Assembly: GCA_024362935.1 (NCBI GenBank)
Contig: JANCRA010000017.1
Span: 2,046,001 to 2,110,000, forward strand
Length of the DNA: 64,000 nucleotides
DNA from: Setophaga petechia
Taxonomy: Eukaryota > Chordata > Aves > Passeriformes > Parulidae
Direction: 5' to 3'
A program made the position numbers and the translations under genes. The notes beneath the pieces were generated by a model. It saw only the letters and a list, made by a program, of their open reading frames with translations. It was not told the origin of the DNA and did no database searches. Shown here piece by piece: positions 1 through 9,599 of this stretch; the first letter of the stretch is position 1; every line of letters starts with the position of its first letter.

Positions 1-76
1 GCGGTGCGCGTGGTACCAGCGGCGCACCACGTCATGGGGCACCGTGTTGATCACGGCACGGTCGTAGTTGTTGTAC
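1..76 (-). CDS. TMLHE: TMLHE coding exon 6, cut by the window edge
   Basis: After the acceptor ccctgcag, this exon completes Arg329 and encodes YNNYDRAVINTVPHDVV to WYHAHR (residue 354). The reading frame is open to position 1, so the exon continues leftwards. The third iron ligand (His389 in human) and the 2-oxoglutarate-binding Arg would lie outside the window. Confidence 0.93.
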
Positions 77-3000
77 CTGCAGGGAGAGGAGACAACAGAC
101 TGCCCAACAGGCTCCAGGTGCTTCCAAGGGAACCTCAGGAATCTGTGGGATTACTGGGTATTTAAGGGAGGCTGCAGAGGTGACCAGAGAGGTTGTGCTG
201 CCAGCACAGAACTTTGGGAACACAGCACTGAGGGCAAGAGAAGTTTACTATCAAGTGTACACCTGTTCTTCCTGGTTTTCCATGGAAGGATATGGCAAGA
301 CTGAGAGTTGCTTAGAATAAAAGTGCAAAGCAGTGCCGGACAACCTTTAGAACTGAGGCAAACAGGAGTTTCAAAAATCAGCCCAAGTTCCCTTTGGAAG
401 GCATCACTGCACTCTCCCTGTTTCCCGTGTGCCAGGATAGTTTCTACAGACTTCTCCAGAGAAGGGTTGAATTTTCTGCATCTCACATAGAATGAGACAA
501 GAGCTTGGAGCTGAAGGGAGAATACCAGGAGTAAAAAAATTGAAGTTCAGCACCCACACCCATCTTTGCATCAGTGGTGCTGATGCTTCCTCTGAAGTGG
601 GAGGAATACAGGGTGTTCCTGTGGTTTCATCCCTGCTCATCAAAGTTACACTGGTTTTCAGCCCATGGAATGTTCTGGAAAACCACAACCACAATGCCCT
701 CTCCTCCCCAGAGGCCTCCCGGCCATTACCTGATGAGGTAAAGCTCGTTGTTCCAGGGGTAGACGTTGAGCACCGGCCCCACTCCAATCATGTGGTTGTG
801 GCAGCCGCCCACGTTCTCCACGTACTCGTGTTTGAGGGGCACCTTGGCCAGCAGCTCGAAGTGCTCCGGGGCCTGGCGCAGCACCCGCTCGGCCGCGTGG
901 AACCCGTCCACCAGCAGCGTCCGCCCGCCCGTGCCCTCGTGCTTCAGGCAGTGGAACACCTGGATGCTGCACGGAGACAGAATCCGAGAGCAATGACCTT
1001 GGCTGCCCATCCCCTGGGCACAAAGTGCTCCCTGAGGACACAGTCAGGTGTCCTTGCTGCTTCTCCAGACCCAATCCCACATGTTTTGCTGGGTGAGGAG
1101 GCAGCAAACTGCCTGTGCTGCATCCCAAACCTAGTGACATGAGTCTGGGGACTTCAGGAGCTGCAGGACAAAGGCTGCGTCACCCAAAATCCAAACCCAG
1201 AGAGACTGTGGCTGCTCCATTCCTGGAAGCGTCCAAGGACAGGGAGGATGGGGCTTTGAGCAGCCTGGGATAGTGGAAGGTGTCCCTGCAGCAGCACGTA
1301 CCCACAGGGCTCCTGGAAGTAGGTGGTGTCCGTGTGCCGGTCCAGGGCCAGCTTGGTGTAGGCTGTGTCTCCCCGGGAGAAGTCAGAGGTGAAGTACCAC
1401 ATCCTGCCATAAATGGTCTCCCTGGAAAAGAGATGGGCAGTTTTTATAGCTCAGTCTCTGGGTAAGGCACATCCTCCCCTACATTTGAGTTATTTCCCTC
1501 TGTCCCATGCACAGACTCATTAAAGCAGAACAATTTCACAAAATTCAGATTGTCAGGGATGGTGCTTCTAATCTCTCTTCTGGTGTTCACCTCCTCTCTT
1601 TCCTCCCCAAAAGACTGGTGATGACGAGTCTTCCCCTCCACAACCACTGATGTTTCCATACCAACCACCATCCCCAGGCATGGAAGTGACATAAAGAGGT
1701 GCCCAAGTGCAGCCAGCCCTTACTTGTATCCACACAGGGTTGCCCAATAATTCCATTTCTTCTTCCCAGTATCCTGTTTTCGCTACCTGTCCCCTCCAAC
1801 AGAAAGGGACACCAGGCAAGGTCAAAGAGCACTCAGGGGCTACAGTGGGAGACTGCCTGGAGACAAAAGCTGGCTGGGTATTCCCTGGAGCCCCTTGTTT
1901 CCATTTGGAGTGACTGTTCATTAACAGGAATCCCTCCTTTTCCAACTTCCCCAGGTAAATCAAACCATTTCTACAGCTTGGATAAAGCCCTGAGCCCAGC
2001 CCCTGGCATACAATGCTGGCAGTGATTTACACAAACCCAGCACCAACACCTCTCACTGTTTTTCTCCAGCAAGAGCTCCAACTGGTCTTTGATCTCCCTG
2101 GCTCCCAGGGCCAGGCTGCCCTCACGACCCCTCAAGTCATAACAGGAAATGTCTCTCCTTGCAAAGCCCTGCTCTTCCCAGCCAGCCACTTCCTTCAGTC
2201 CCTCCTCTCTGCACAGTCCCACTGTCACAAAAGTCATGGGATGCTCTGGGGGCAGCTCAATGACTGAGTGATTCACAGCTCTTCCATAAAGGAGGATGGA
2301 TCCCACAGTAGGTTCCTCCATCCCAGGTCCAGGGTAGCAGCCAGAGCATTTGTCTGCAAACCAGGCCATGCCACACAAAACACAGGACAAGGAGGCAGCA
2401 GCTTTCCAAACAGAAAGATAACAAGGATAGCCCAGATACCTGATTATGCTGATCCTCTTTGCCAAGAATTCCGTGTCTTCTTTGGTGGGAGGGACATTCT
2501 CCACAAAAGCGATCCCATACAACAAGAAGTTCTGCAGGAATTCCTTCAGACCCTCGTCTGTCTCCAGGAAGCTCCGGCAGTCGATAGAGGGGACCTGGGC
2601 TTGCTGGTAGATCTCAGCATTCCAGAGGATCCGGGGGTGCATGACCTGCTGCTTCTGCCCCTCATAGCTGTTCCTTGCCAGCCACTCCAGCCCGTACCGT
2701 GTCACGTGTCCATCCGGCCCTGGCACAGGGACAAGGGCAGAGTCACCAAAATCCCACTGGCCAGCCCGACATGGTGGCACCTGTCAGCCCAGGACAGGCC
2801 TCACCCTTGTCACCTGCCTGGGGATGGGTCCTTTGCACCCTGCTGCCATCTGAAATATGACCTGAAAGGTCACAAGTCCTAAAGGTGTTATCATTGCTGC
2901 CACCACTCCAAATTCAGGGCAGCTGCTGCAACCCTCTCCAAATTCCCAGCTAACTGTTGCATCTGCGGTGGTTTTGGCTCTTGTTGACAGGCCTCCAAGG

Positions 3001-4381
3001 ACAATCAATGCCCTGAAATCAAGCCCTCAAATAAAAGCAAGCCCCACCAAAAGGAAGAAAGCAGCTGGGAAAGTGAGGAGAAAGGACAGAGAACAGGCAT
3101 GGTGAGCAGGGCTGACAGCTGCTCACACAGAACAGGGAAGGAAAAGAGAAGCAACCATGTCATGCCCCATCTGTTCATCTGTTCACCACCTGCACTGCTG
3201 GGGGAGTTTGACCAACCCAGGCACTGCACACACACAAGAAGGGCTGGGGCAGGAAAACCACACCACTTTGATGCAGAGGTGTGTTTACAGTGAGAGCAGT
3301 GTTTAAAACCTGCTCACAGCTCAGTGTCTTCCCAGACAGGCAGATCTGAGGGCAATGCTGTCCATCAGCAGGCACAGGAGGGCACAGGCGTTCAGGACTC
3401 ACAGGTGAGGAAGAGCGTGGTCTCGTCCACCCGCACAGCCTGGGGCTGGATGGCCAGGTCCACGCTGGCCGTGTCCAGGCTGCGCTGCTTGGTCTTGGCG
3501 TTGTAGCAGGAGGCGGAGCGGCAGTGGTCCCGCAGCCACACGAAATCCAGGCGCATCACGGTGCTGCCGTACCTCAGCTCTGCCAGGGATGGGAGCAGAG
3601 GAGGCTTTGGGGCAACAGGGAGGACAAACAAAGCCAAGAATTGAAGCCCAGAGCCCACGCTGTATCATCCCAATTACAGGGGATGCGGTGGTATCCCTTG
3701 ACATAAATTGTCACGAGAGGAAGACCTGGCAGAGGAGCTTATCAAAGGCCTGGCTCCTTTGCTTTGGAGCCACTGTGTAAAATGCTGAGCAATTCCCTTT
3801 GCGTGCAAGTGACTCAGAGTACTGAGATCCCACTGGCCTCAGCTGCCAACCCTGAACAAGGCTGGGCAGCAGAGGTGGGCACACACCAGAGCCGAGGGAG
3901 GCTGTGCCAGGGAAAGCCTAAGCATGGCACAGAAAATGGTGCCTGACAGGGCACGGCTCAGACAGTTTTTGTTCAGGAATCCGTGGATTTGAATACTTGT
4001 TTAGCAGTGCCTCAGTTATCATAGAAGACAAGGCAGCTCCATCCTGCCTTTGGGAATTCCAGCAGGGAACATGAAACGGCCCCCAGCGTGCATCCCTCTG
4101 ACGCAGGCAATTTCAGAAGGAAAACACAAATCATGCCAGGGAACAAGGGTGGAATCCCTCCCTGTTGTCCCTGGGCAGAGCAGGAGCACCCTCACCCAGC
4201 ACACCTACCGAGATGGTCTCGGTGCAGCTGCCAGGCACAGCAGGGGGACGCTGGGGCCGTGGGGTGGCCGCGTGCAGGGACAGCCAGGACGGGCCCGGGG
4301 CCCCGGGGCAGCCACGGCCAGCGATGCCCAGTGCTCCCACGCCGGCCCCGGAGCAGCCACGCCAGCCTCTGGCACCACATC
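1..4381 (-). CDS. TMLHE: Trimethyllysine dioxygenase (TMLHE), 5' six coding exons, partial at window edge
   Basis: This is the mitochondrial Fe(II)/2-oxoglutarate dioxygenase that hydroxylates N6-trimethyllysine, the first step of carnitine synthesis. Six exons on the minus strand join at 4381-4209, 3579-3403, 2719-2440, 1421-1302, 966-730 and 76-1. All junctions are GT-AG and every split codon restores the expected residue. Together they encode 354 residues; the human protein has 421, so about 65 C-terminal residues, including the last iron-binding histidine, lie beyond the left edge. Residues 1-57 are Arg- and Trp-rich without acidic clusters, as in a mitochondrial presequence. The N-terminal domain carries the WLRDHCRSASCYN motif with zinc-type cysteines. 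The iron-binding H-x-D is at residues 239/241 (RHTDTTYFQ). No stop or frameshift is present, so the gene looks functional. The paralogue BBOX1 was considered, but the motif spellings fit TMLHE better and SPRY3 is next door. Confidence 0.96.
77..729 (-). other. TMLHE intron between coding exons 5 and 6
   Basis: About 650 bp of intron. No repeat, RNA gene or extra exon is recognisable. The reading frames here are not supported by splice sites or protein similarity. Confidence 0.85.
730..966 (-). CDS. TMLHE: TMLHE coding exon 5
   Basis: This 237-nt exon encodes residues 251-328 plus split codons (IQVFHCLKHEGTGG through CHNHMIGVGPVLNVYPWNNELYLI). It covers the core beta-helix strands that shape the 2-oxoglutarate pocket. 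The acceptor is ccgtgcag and the donor is gtaatg. It has elevated CpG content, as do the other TMLHE coding exons here. Confidence 0.96.
1195..1290 (+). mobile_element. CR1 LINE 3'-region fragment
   Basis: This block reads as a decayed CR1 segment in sense orientation, including tgtggctgctccattcctgg and a gtggaaggtgtccctgc motif. It sits in a TMLHE intron, against the gene's orientation. Confidence 0.75.
1302..1421 (-). CDS. TMLHE: TMLHE coding exon 4 (iron-binding HxD)
   Basis: This 120-nt exon encodes ETIYGRMWYF through ALDRHTDTTYFQEPC. His239 and Asp241 of the H-x-D pair are two of the three iron ligands of the Fe(II)/2-oxoglutarate dioxygenases. Both are intact. The acceptor is ttttccag and the donor is gtacgt, with split codons on both sides in frame. 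A CR1 fragment lies just downstream in the intron. Confidence 0.96.
1422..2439 (-). other. TMLHE intron between coding exons 3 and 4
   Basis: About 1 kb of intronic sequence with ordinary composition. No recognisable transposon or exon is seen. Confidence 0.85.
2440..2719 (-). CDS. TMLHE: TMLHE coding exon 3
   Basis: This 280-nt exon completes Trp117 and encodes residues 118-209, from PDGHVTRYGLEWL through SYEGQKQ and RILWNAEIYQQAQVP to ISIIR. It bridges the N-terminal domain and the start of the double-stranded beta-helix fold. The acceptor is gtgccag and the donor is gtatct. Residues match the mammalian enzyme almost continuously by recall. Confidence 0.96.
2720..3402 (-). other. TMLHE intron between coding exons 2 and 3
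   Basis: About 680 bp of intron; nothing recognisable within it. The adjoining 629-bp intron at 3580-4208 is likewise empty. Confidence 0.85.
3403..3579 (-). CDS. TMLHE: TMLHE coding exon 2
   Basis: This 177-nt exon starts after ctggcag and ends at the donor gtgagt. It encodes the split Glu58, then residues 59-116 (ELRYGSTVMRLDFVWLRDHC...), and the first base of Trp117. The Cys/His cluster in this N-terminal domain is typical of the TMLHE/BBOX1 family and binds a structural zinc in BBOX1. Confidence 0.95.
4209..4381 (-). CDS. TMLHE: TMLHE first coding exon (start codon, presequence)
   Basis: The ATG is at 4380-4378, one base after a consensus acceptor (ctgccag) at 4382-4383. The first residues MWCQRL resemble the mammalian start MWYHRL. 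The exon encodes 57 residues and ends with CAWQLHRDHL plus the first base of a Glu codon, before the donor gtaggt. The body of the exon is GC-rich and Arg/Pro-rich and diverges from mammals, as expected for a cleaved targeting peptide. The exact cleavage site cannot be read from the sequence. Confidence 0.9.
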
Positions 4382-4486
4382 CTGGCAGTCAGCAGAGAGG
4401 CGACAAGGTGACTTGGATGTGATAGTCTGTCCTAAACCCCAGCAGGACACAGCCCTGAGGACACACAAAGGACACAGCAGGATCCT

Positions 4487-4688
4487 GTGAGGGTGGGCAG
4501 GCCCTGGCACAGGGTGCCCAGAGAAGCTGTGGCTGCCCCTGGATCCCTGGAAGTGCCCAAGACCAAGTTGGACACTGGGGCTTCGAGCCACTTGGGCTTG
4601 TGGAAGGTGTCCCTGCACATGGCAGGGGGTGGAATGGGATGAGCTTTAAGGTCCCTTCCAACCCAAACCATTCCATGATTCTGTGATT
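4487..4688 (+). mobile_element. CR1 LINE 3'-end fragment
   Basis: This is a clear CR1 3' segment running to its end: gtgcccagagaagctgtgg, then ggaaggtgtccctgc, ccttccaacccaaaccattc and the terminal atgattctgtgatt repeats. It lies about 100 bp upstream of the TMLHE ATG exon, in opposite orientation. Confidence 0.9.
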
Positions 4689-5497
4689 TACCAGGCAAAG
4701 CCAATCCAGGAGAGACAGCTGTGTTCAACATGCAAAACAGTGGCAAAGCCTCATCTCTGAAGGTCTTGTCCCCCCTCCAGCATTCCCAGTTTGAATTCAC
4801 CATTCCTGAATGGAACTGAAGCAATCGGGGAAGCAAAGTGACCTTGGTTAGGGAAGTGTTACAGAGGAATCTGGTAATTAGGCCAGTTCTAGAAAAAGCA
4901 GGCAAAACAATGAGGAGGAGGAAGATCTCTGCTGCTGGTGAAGGACACAGCTGGCACGAAGGAGAAACCACTGTGATTAATTTTAGGATAGAGGTTAGAA
5001 GGCGATTTCTCCAAGGGAAATTTGTAACAACTCTTCAGTGCAAAGAGCAAGGGCAAAAACCTGACAAGTTTTAAGAGATGATGCCTCAGTCTAAATGCCT
5101 GTCATGTTTGTGAATTTCTGGGGGCCAGGTCTAAACCCAGCAGGATTTTAACAGCACTTTGAAGTGCACTGAAATGTGGTCTCTCTGGATAAGACACAGG
5201 CTCAGAAAGCATTTCTTATCCTAGACTTCTGATTTTCCTTCATTTTCTTATCTGGAGAGTCCAGGCACTGAAGCGCTGGCTGTCCAAGCTGCTTCTGCTC
5301 TGCAGAGACCTCAAAAGCTGCTGATAACAACCAAATCCACAGAGGTGCCACATTCCCAGCAGCAACTTGTTAGGCAGGGATAAAAGAATACAGACATCCC
5401 TAGGGAGAAAAAGTGGGAATGTTTTTGAAGAGAAGGTTGAAGGCACACTGACACACTTCAGCCATGGAGCTCTTTCCATGAGAAATTTTCCCAACAT

Positions 5498-5612
5498 TCA
5501 ATCTAAATCTCCCCTGGCACAGCTTGAGGGTGTTTCCTCTTGTCCTTTCCCTTGTTACCTGGGAGAAGAGATCAAACCCCCTGGCTCCAGCCTCCTTTTC
5601 CAAGATATCCAG
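5498..5612 (-). mobile_element. CR1 LINE internal 3' fragment
   Basis: The motif order gcttgagggtgtttcctctt, tcctttcccttgttacc and gggagaagagatcaa matches antisense CR1 just inside the 3' end. The terminal repeats are missing. Confidence 0.7.
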
Positions 5613-6590
5613 TTCCTGTTCCTGCTGCCCAGCTTTGAAAATCTGCCACAGGAATAGGAATGAGCCTCATCTGACACACAAATCTCATAACCAAGAGAAG
5701 AAAACCTACAGCTACAAAACCCAGGAGCTGCCCCTGATTTTTATCAGCTTTAAAATCTTAAAGAAATTATTTAAATCCCTGAACCAACAACTCACAAAGC
5801 TTATCTGAGAGAGGGAAAGTCTGTCCAGTTTGGCTTTTGGATCCACTATCCCAGTGAGGGGTAGAAAACAAGGGATGCACACACACAGGACCCAAAATGC
5901 CAGGAAAAGGCTCACTCACAAATCCAGCAGCACATGGCCTGTGCCTGGGCCAGCTCCAGCCTTAGTTTGATCTTTCCACACACATTTCTTTGATCCCCTC
6001 CTCACCCAATATCAAAACTGAGAAGGAAATTAACACAGGTTATGGGAAGTGACCCAGATAATTAAACCTAATCAGGGAGATCTCGTGTTGCTCTTCCTGG
6101 AAGAAAACACCACAGGTAGCCCAGTGAGAGCCTTAAATTCAATCTTTCCAAGACATACTAAATTAAGAGGCATTAAACCCCCAAAAAATCTGTATGATTA
6201 GGGAGGGTTTATAATTTTTGTTGTTTCAACAGAGCTAACAGCTGAATGAGCTACATGGACAGCAAACTCTCTTCCTGCACTTCCTGCTACCTCACCTTCA
6301 TGTTTTGTGTGGTCCAGACACATGGGCAGCAGTGAAATGAGAGAATTCCAGACAAGATTTCCCTCGGAATTCAAAGGGAAAGGGCAGGAGGGAGCAGACA
6401 TTAAATGCTCAGTGCATAAACACACATGGTGGGTAACACAGGACCCACAGGGTGAAGGAGAGAACAGTGCTGGAGGGAAAAGCAGAAACCTCAAATTTAT
6501 TGTGATTTGAGGAATTCCCATCAGTCTTTGGAGAGAAAGGACAGGAGATGCTGTGGAAGGAGCAGAAAGGAAGGCTGGGTTTCACAGGGG

Positions 6591-6608
6591 TTAACCCTAA
6601 CCCTAACA
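6591..6608 (+). repeat. Short interstitial telomere-like motif
   Basis: Two and a half units of CCCTAA (ttaaccctaaccctaaca) with no longer array around them. Such short runs can arise by chance or by double-strand-break repair. Confidence 0.6.
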
Positions 6609-8306
6609 TCACAGTTTGTCTCACAAGAAACATTTCAAGGAAACAAAACTGGGTTTAACCTCTCTGAGAAAAAGCCACAGTCTCCATTCTGGGCAAAGGA
6701 AATGGTGAAAAAATGAGTGACCACATAGTTTCAGCAATGGGAACACCTAAGAAAGGAAAAACCCACAAACCTGGAGGCTTTCACCAGCTTTTAGCCAAAC
6801 CCTCCAGGGCATGGGATGACCCTGGTGCCCTCCCTGCCCTGCTCCAGCCCTTCCAGCCTGTTTGTCCAGATCCTCTGAAAAAAAAAAAAAAAGGTGTTTT
6901 CTATGAAAAACACCTCAAACATTCAACTGCTCACACTGTCTCAGTTTTTATTTCTGGAAGCACCTGGCTGGAACCAAGGTTTCTGTTCCATATGGAACAG
7001 GGAGCTGTCAGAAGCACAACAGTCCAAAGTGTGGGAAAGAAATTTGGCTTTTGATCCTCTGGGATCCTTTAACCTGACAGTTCTCTCTGCAGTGAAGGAA
7101 CACCAAGAAAAAGAGAAATTCTGCAAAGGCTGAGCTACCCTGAGGACTCTGCCAGAGCCAGAGGAGCCAAGAGCACAAGCCCAGGTGACAAACCAGATCC
7201 CCCAGGATGGCAGCACCTCTTGGACAGGACACAGGCAGAGTTTAACAGCCTGAGCTGACTCAGTTAATTACAATTAATTACCACAGAGACAAAAAGCAGA
7301 CTGGCTGTTCCCTGCTGAGCTCCTGCCCTCACCCTGCAGACAACTCCATCAGATCTCAGCTGTCAGGAACCAGATTCCTCTTCCAGCCCTTCCCCACATG
7401 GGATTTCAATGAAATTAAGGAGCTAATAAAGACATCCCAGGCACTGCCAGCTTCACAGCTACTTCATTTTCCTGGAAGCAAAGGGAGTTATCTGCTCACC
7501 CCACGTTTCACAATGACCACCTGATAGCAGGCCCCATTCCCAGGACCTTATTCCCAGGACCTTTTTCTGTTTTCATTTCTCCCAAGCAAAGCCTTCCCAG
7601 GCCATGCAGCTCAACAGAAACAAGTTCTAATTCTGTTTTTTTTTCCAGCAAAGCAGCCAGCCCTGATGCTAGAGCCCCCCCAGAGGAGTTACTCCAATAA
7701 ACTCCTATTGCTAAATCACTCCATGCTCTGGGTCCTGCCCGGGCAAAGAGGAGCCAGGCAGCTCTCCCGGGCAGGGTGGGGTTGTGTTTTTCTAGGGAAT
7801 GACGGAAAACAGCTCTGCCCAAGAGCTGCAGCCTTTCATTCCCTTTCGCTGGGACCGTAATTCCCGTGTGAGCCCGGGCCTGGCATTACCTGGGACCCTG
7901 GAACGGCGGGCGGAGCTGCGGCACGGCGGAGCGAGGCTCGGGCGGGCTGGGGATGCTGAAGGGATGGCGGAGGGGCTGAGCCGGAGGGGCTCAGGCGGGG
8001 GGCTCAGGCGGGGGATTCCGCAGGGTCAGCGCCGCTGCCCCGGGCTCTTGGCAGCTCCTTCCCCCTCCTCCGCCTCCCTGCGCCCGCCAGGCCGAAAACG
8101 CCGCTCGGAGCTTTCCCACATCGGCCGCTACTGCCCGAGGGAACCGGCGTATGCGTGACCCTGGAAAGAGGGAAAAAAACAAGGAAAAGAGCTACGCTGC
8201 AAACGGGTCTCTCTACGAGGCGGACAAGCGCAGCCCCCCAGCCCCGTGGGCAGGACCACCCCCGCTCCGAGCTCGGGGGCTGGGGGGCACCGCGACCTCG
8301 ACCTAC

Positions 8307-8459
8307 CTCGGCGGCTCCCCGTTGTCCCGGCGCGGCCCCGATGCCTCGGAGCGGCGTTGCCGGGCCCCAGAACCCGCAGGCGGCGGCGGGGCCGGGTCGG
8401 GAGCGGGGCCGGGGCCGCCTCAGGCCGCCCCGGGGCGGGGCCGCCGCCGCCATAGAGAC
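8307..8459 (-). other. TMLHE: Candidate non-coding first exon of TMLHE
   Basis: On the minus strand a strong donor (GAG followed by gtaggt) ends a putative exon at 8307 inside the CpG island. Upstream on that strand lies ATGGCGGCGGCGG at about 8453, a YY1-like sequence often seen at CpG-island transcription starts. Spliced to the exon at 4381, an ATG there would not be in frame with the TMLHE start, so it would be an upstream ORF. The transcription start is a guess; only the donor is directly visible. Confidence 0.4.
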
Positions 8460-8778
8460 ACGCGGGGCAGAGCGCCCGCAAACCATAGAGCCGTGGCGGG
8501 ACCGGGCCGGCGGCGAGCGGGACCGGACCGGGACAGCCCCGGGAGACGCCGCGGCTCCGGCGGCCGCTCCGGCCCGGGAGGCCGCGGGACGAAGCGCCGC
8601 AGGCGGCACGGAGCTCGGGGAAGGGGATGGAGCGCGGCGCACGCCCCACGGGGACGGACGGGTGCCGCCAGCCCGCGGACAGCGCCGGCCGTGACGGGCT
8701 CGGGCACGGAGCGGTGTTGCGGAGTGCTGCCCCCTGGCGGGAAGGCGGGCACATGGACAGCGAGAGGCGCTGCCCCGT

Positions 8779-8965
8779 TCCTGTCCCTGTCCCCGTCCCT
8801 GTTCCTGCCACTGCCTTGCCCCGTCCCTGTCCCCGTCCTCAGCCGCATCCCTGCCCCTTTCCCTGCTCCGATCCCTGTCCCTGTCCCTGTCCCTGCCTAC
8901 CCCTTCCCCGTCACTGTCCTGCCTTCTCCCGTCCCTGTCCCCGTCCTTCCCCGCTGCAGCCGATG
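8779..8965. repeat. Degenerate hexanucleotide array (CCTGTC/CCCGTC)
   Basis: About 30 imperfect units of cctgtc, cccgtc and cctgcc form a strongly strand-asymmetric pyrimidine tract inside the CpG island. It translates as Pro-Val/Pro-Cys repeats and explains the long reading frames there. Confidence 0.85.
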
Positions 8966-9442
8966 CGGTGCCGGGGATACACACGTCCCCTTTTGGGTTA
9001 CTAAGCGCAGATTTTCCTCCAATCCGGCACACTGGCGTGCGCGCCGGGCAGGCGGCGGGTCCCCGCTGGAGGGCTGCCTTGGCCCGGCGGTGGCGACCGC
9101 CGCTCCTCGACCCCCTTCCACCACCCCCGGCTCCGCAGCACGCCCGACCCTGCCCTCCCGCCGCCTCTCTGGAGAGCGTTCCCAGCCCCGAAGATGCCCC
9201 GGAGCAGTGCGGGGAGGACCCGCCGGGACCCACGGAGCAGTGGCTCCGGTACTTGGAGCTCCGGGTTGCTCTGCAGCACGAAGCACCCGAAGGGACTGAG
9301 TTGATGGATCAGAAAAAGCTCCAGACCCGGCACTGGGAGCGGCAGGTGGCACTGGGGAGAATAGATGACACGTGGGGACACAGGAGCACTGGGAGTGGTT
9401 AGCTAGGGATTAGGATGAACCTGTCAGACACAGACAATTCCA

Positions 9443-9592
9443 GAACGGTTTGAGTTGGAAGAAACCCTAAAGCTCATCCCGTTCCAACTCTCTGCCATGG
9501 GCAGAAACACCTTCCACTATCCCAGGTTCCTCCAAGCCACATCTAAACTGGCCTGGAACAGGAGACATCCTAGGGACATTCTAGGGACATCC
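9443..9592 (-). mobile_element. CR1 LINE 3'-end fragment
   Basis: The block reads gaacggtttgagttggaaga, ctaaagctcatcccgttcc and aacaccttccactatcccag, the antisense order of a CR1 3' end. It marks the right border of the CpG island. Confidence 0.85.
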
Positions 9593-9599
9593 TGCTCTG

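Larger units (their letters stand above)
4382..8306 (-). other. TMLHE 5' intron (inferred)
   Basis: About 3.9 kb lie between the acceptor of the ATG exon and a candidate non-coding first exon in the CpG island. The stretch holds two CR1 fragments, a short telomere-like motif at 6591-6608 and an A-tract at about 6879. Otherwise it is AT-rich with no coding signal. Its status as an intron depends on the first-exon prediction. Confidence 0.6.
7890..9250. promoter_or_regulatory. CpG island, probable TMLHE promoter
   Basis: There is a sharp rise in G+C and CpG density, with many CGG/GCG runs and GC boxes (ggggcgggg), and no TATA box. It lies 3.5-5 kb upstream of the TMLHE ATG exon, as expected for a housekeeping mitochondrial enzyme. 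Long reading frames on both strands here (up to about 400 codons) come from the stop-poor composition. A divergent transcript to the right is possible but unproven. Confidence 0.7.

Noticed and set aside
1971..2780. Single-exon 269-codon frame on the minus strand
   Set aside because: Only its middle part (2719-2440) is TMLHE exon sequence; the two ends are intron read-through, as the splice sites show.
6879..6893. A-tract as the tail of a processed retrocopy
   Set aside because: No gene-like sequence precedes it and no target-site duplication is visible.
8004..9299. Reading frames of 380-409 codons on both strands in the CpG island
   Set aside because: They overlap each other, follow the stop-poor GC composition and the CCTGTC array, and show no domain or splice support.
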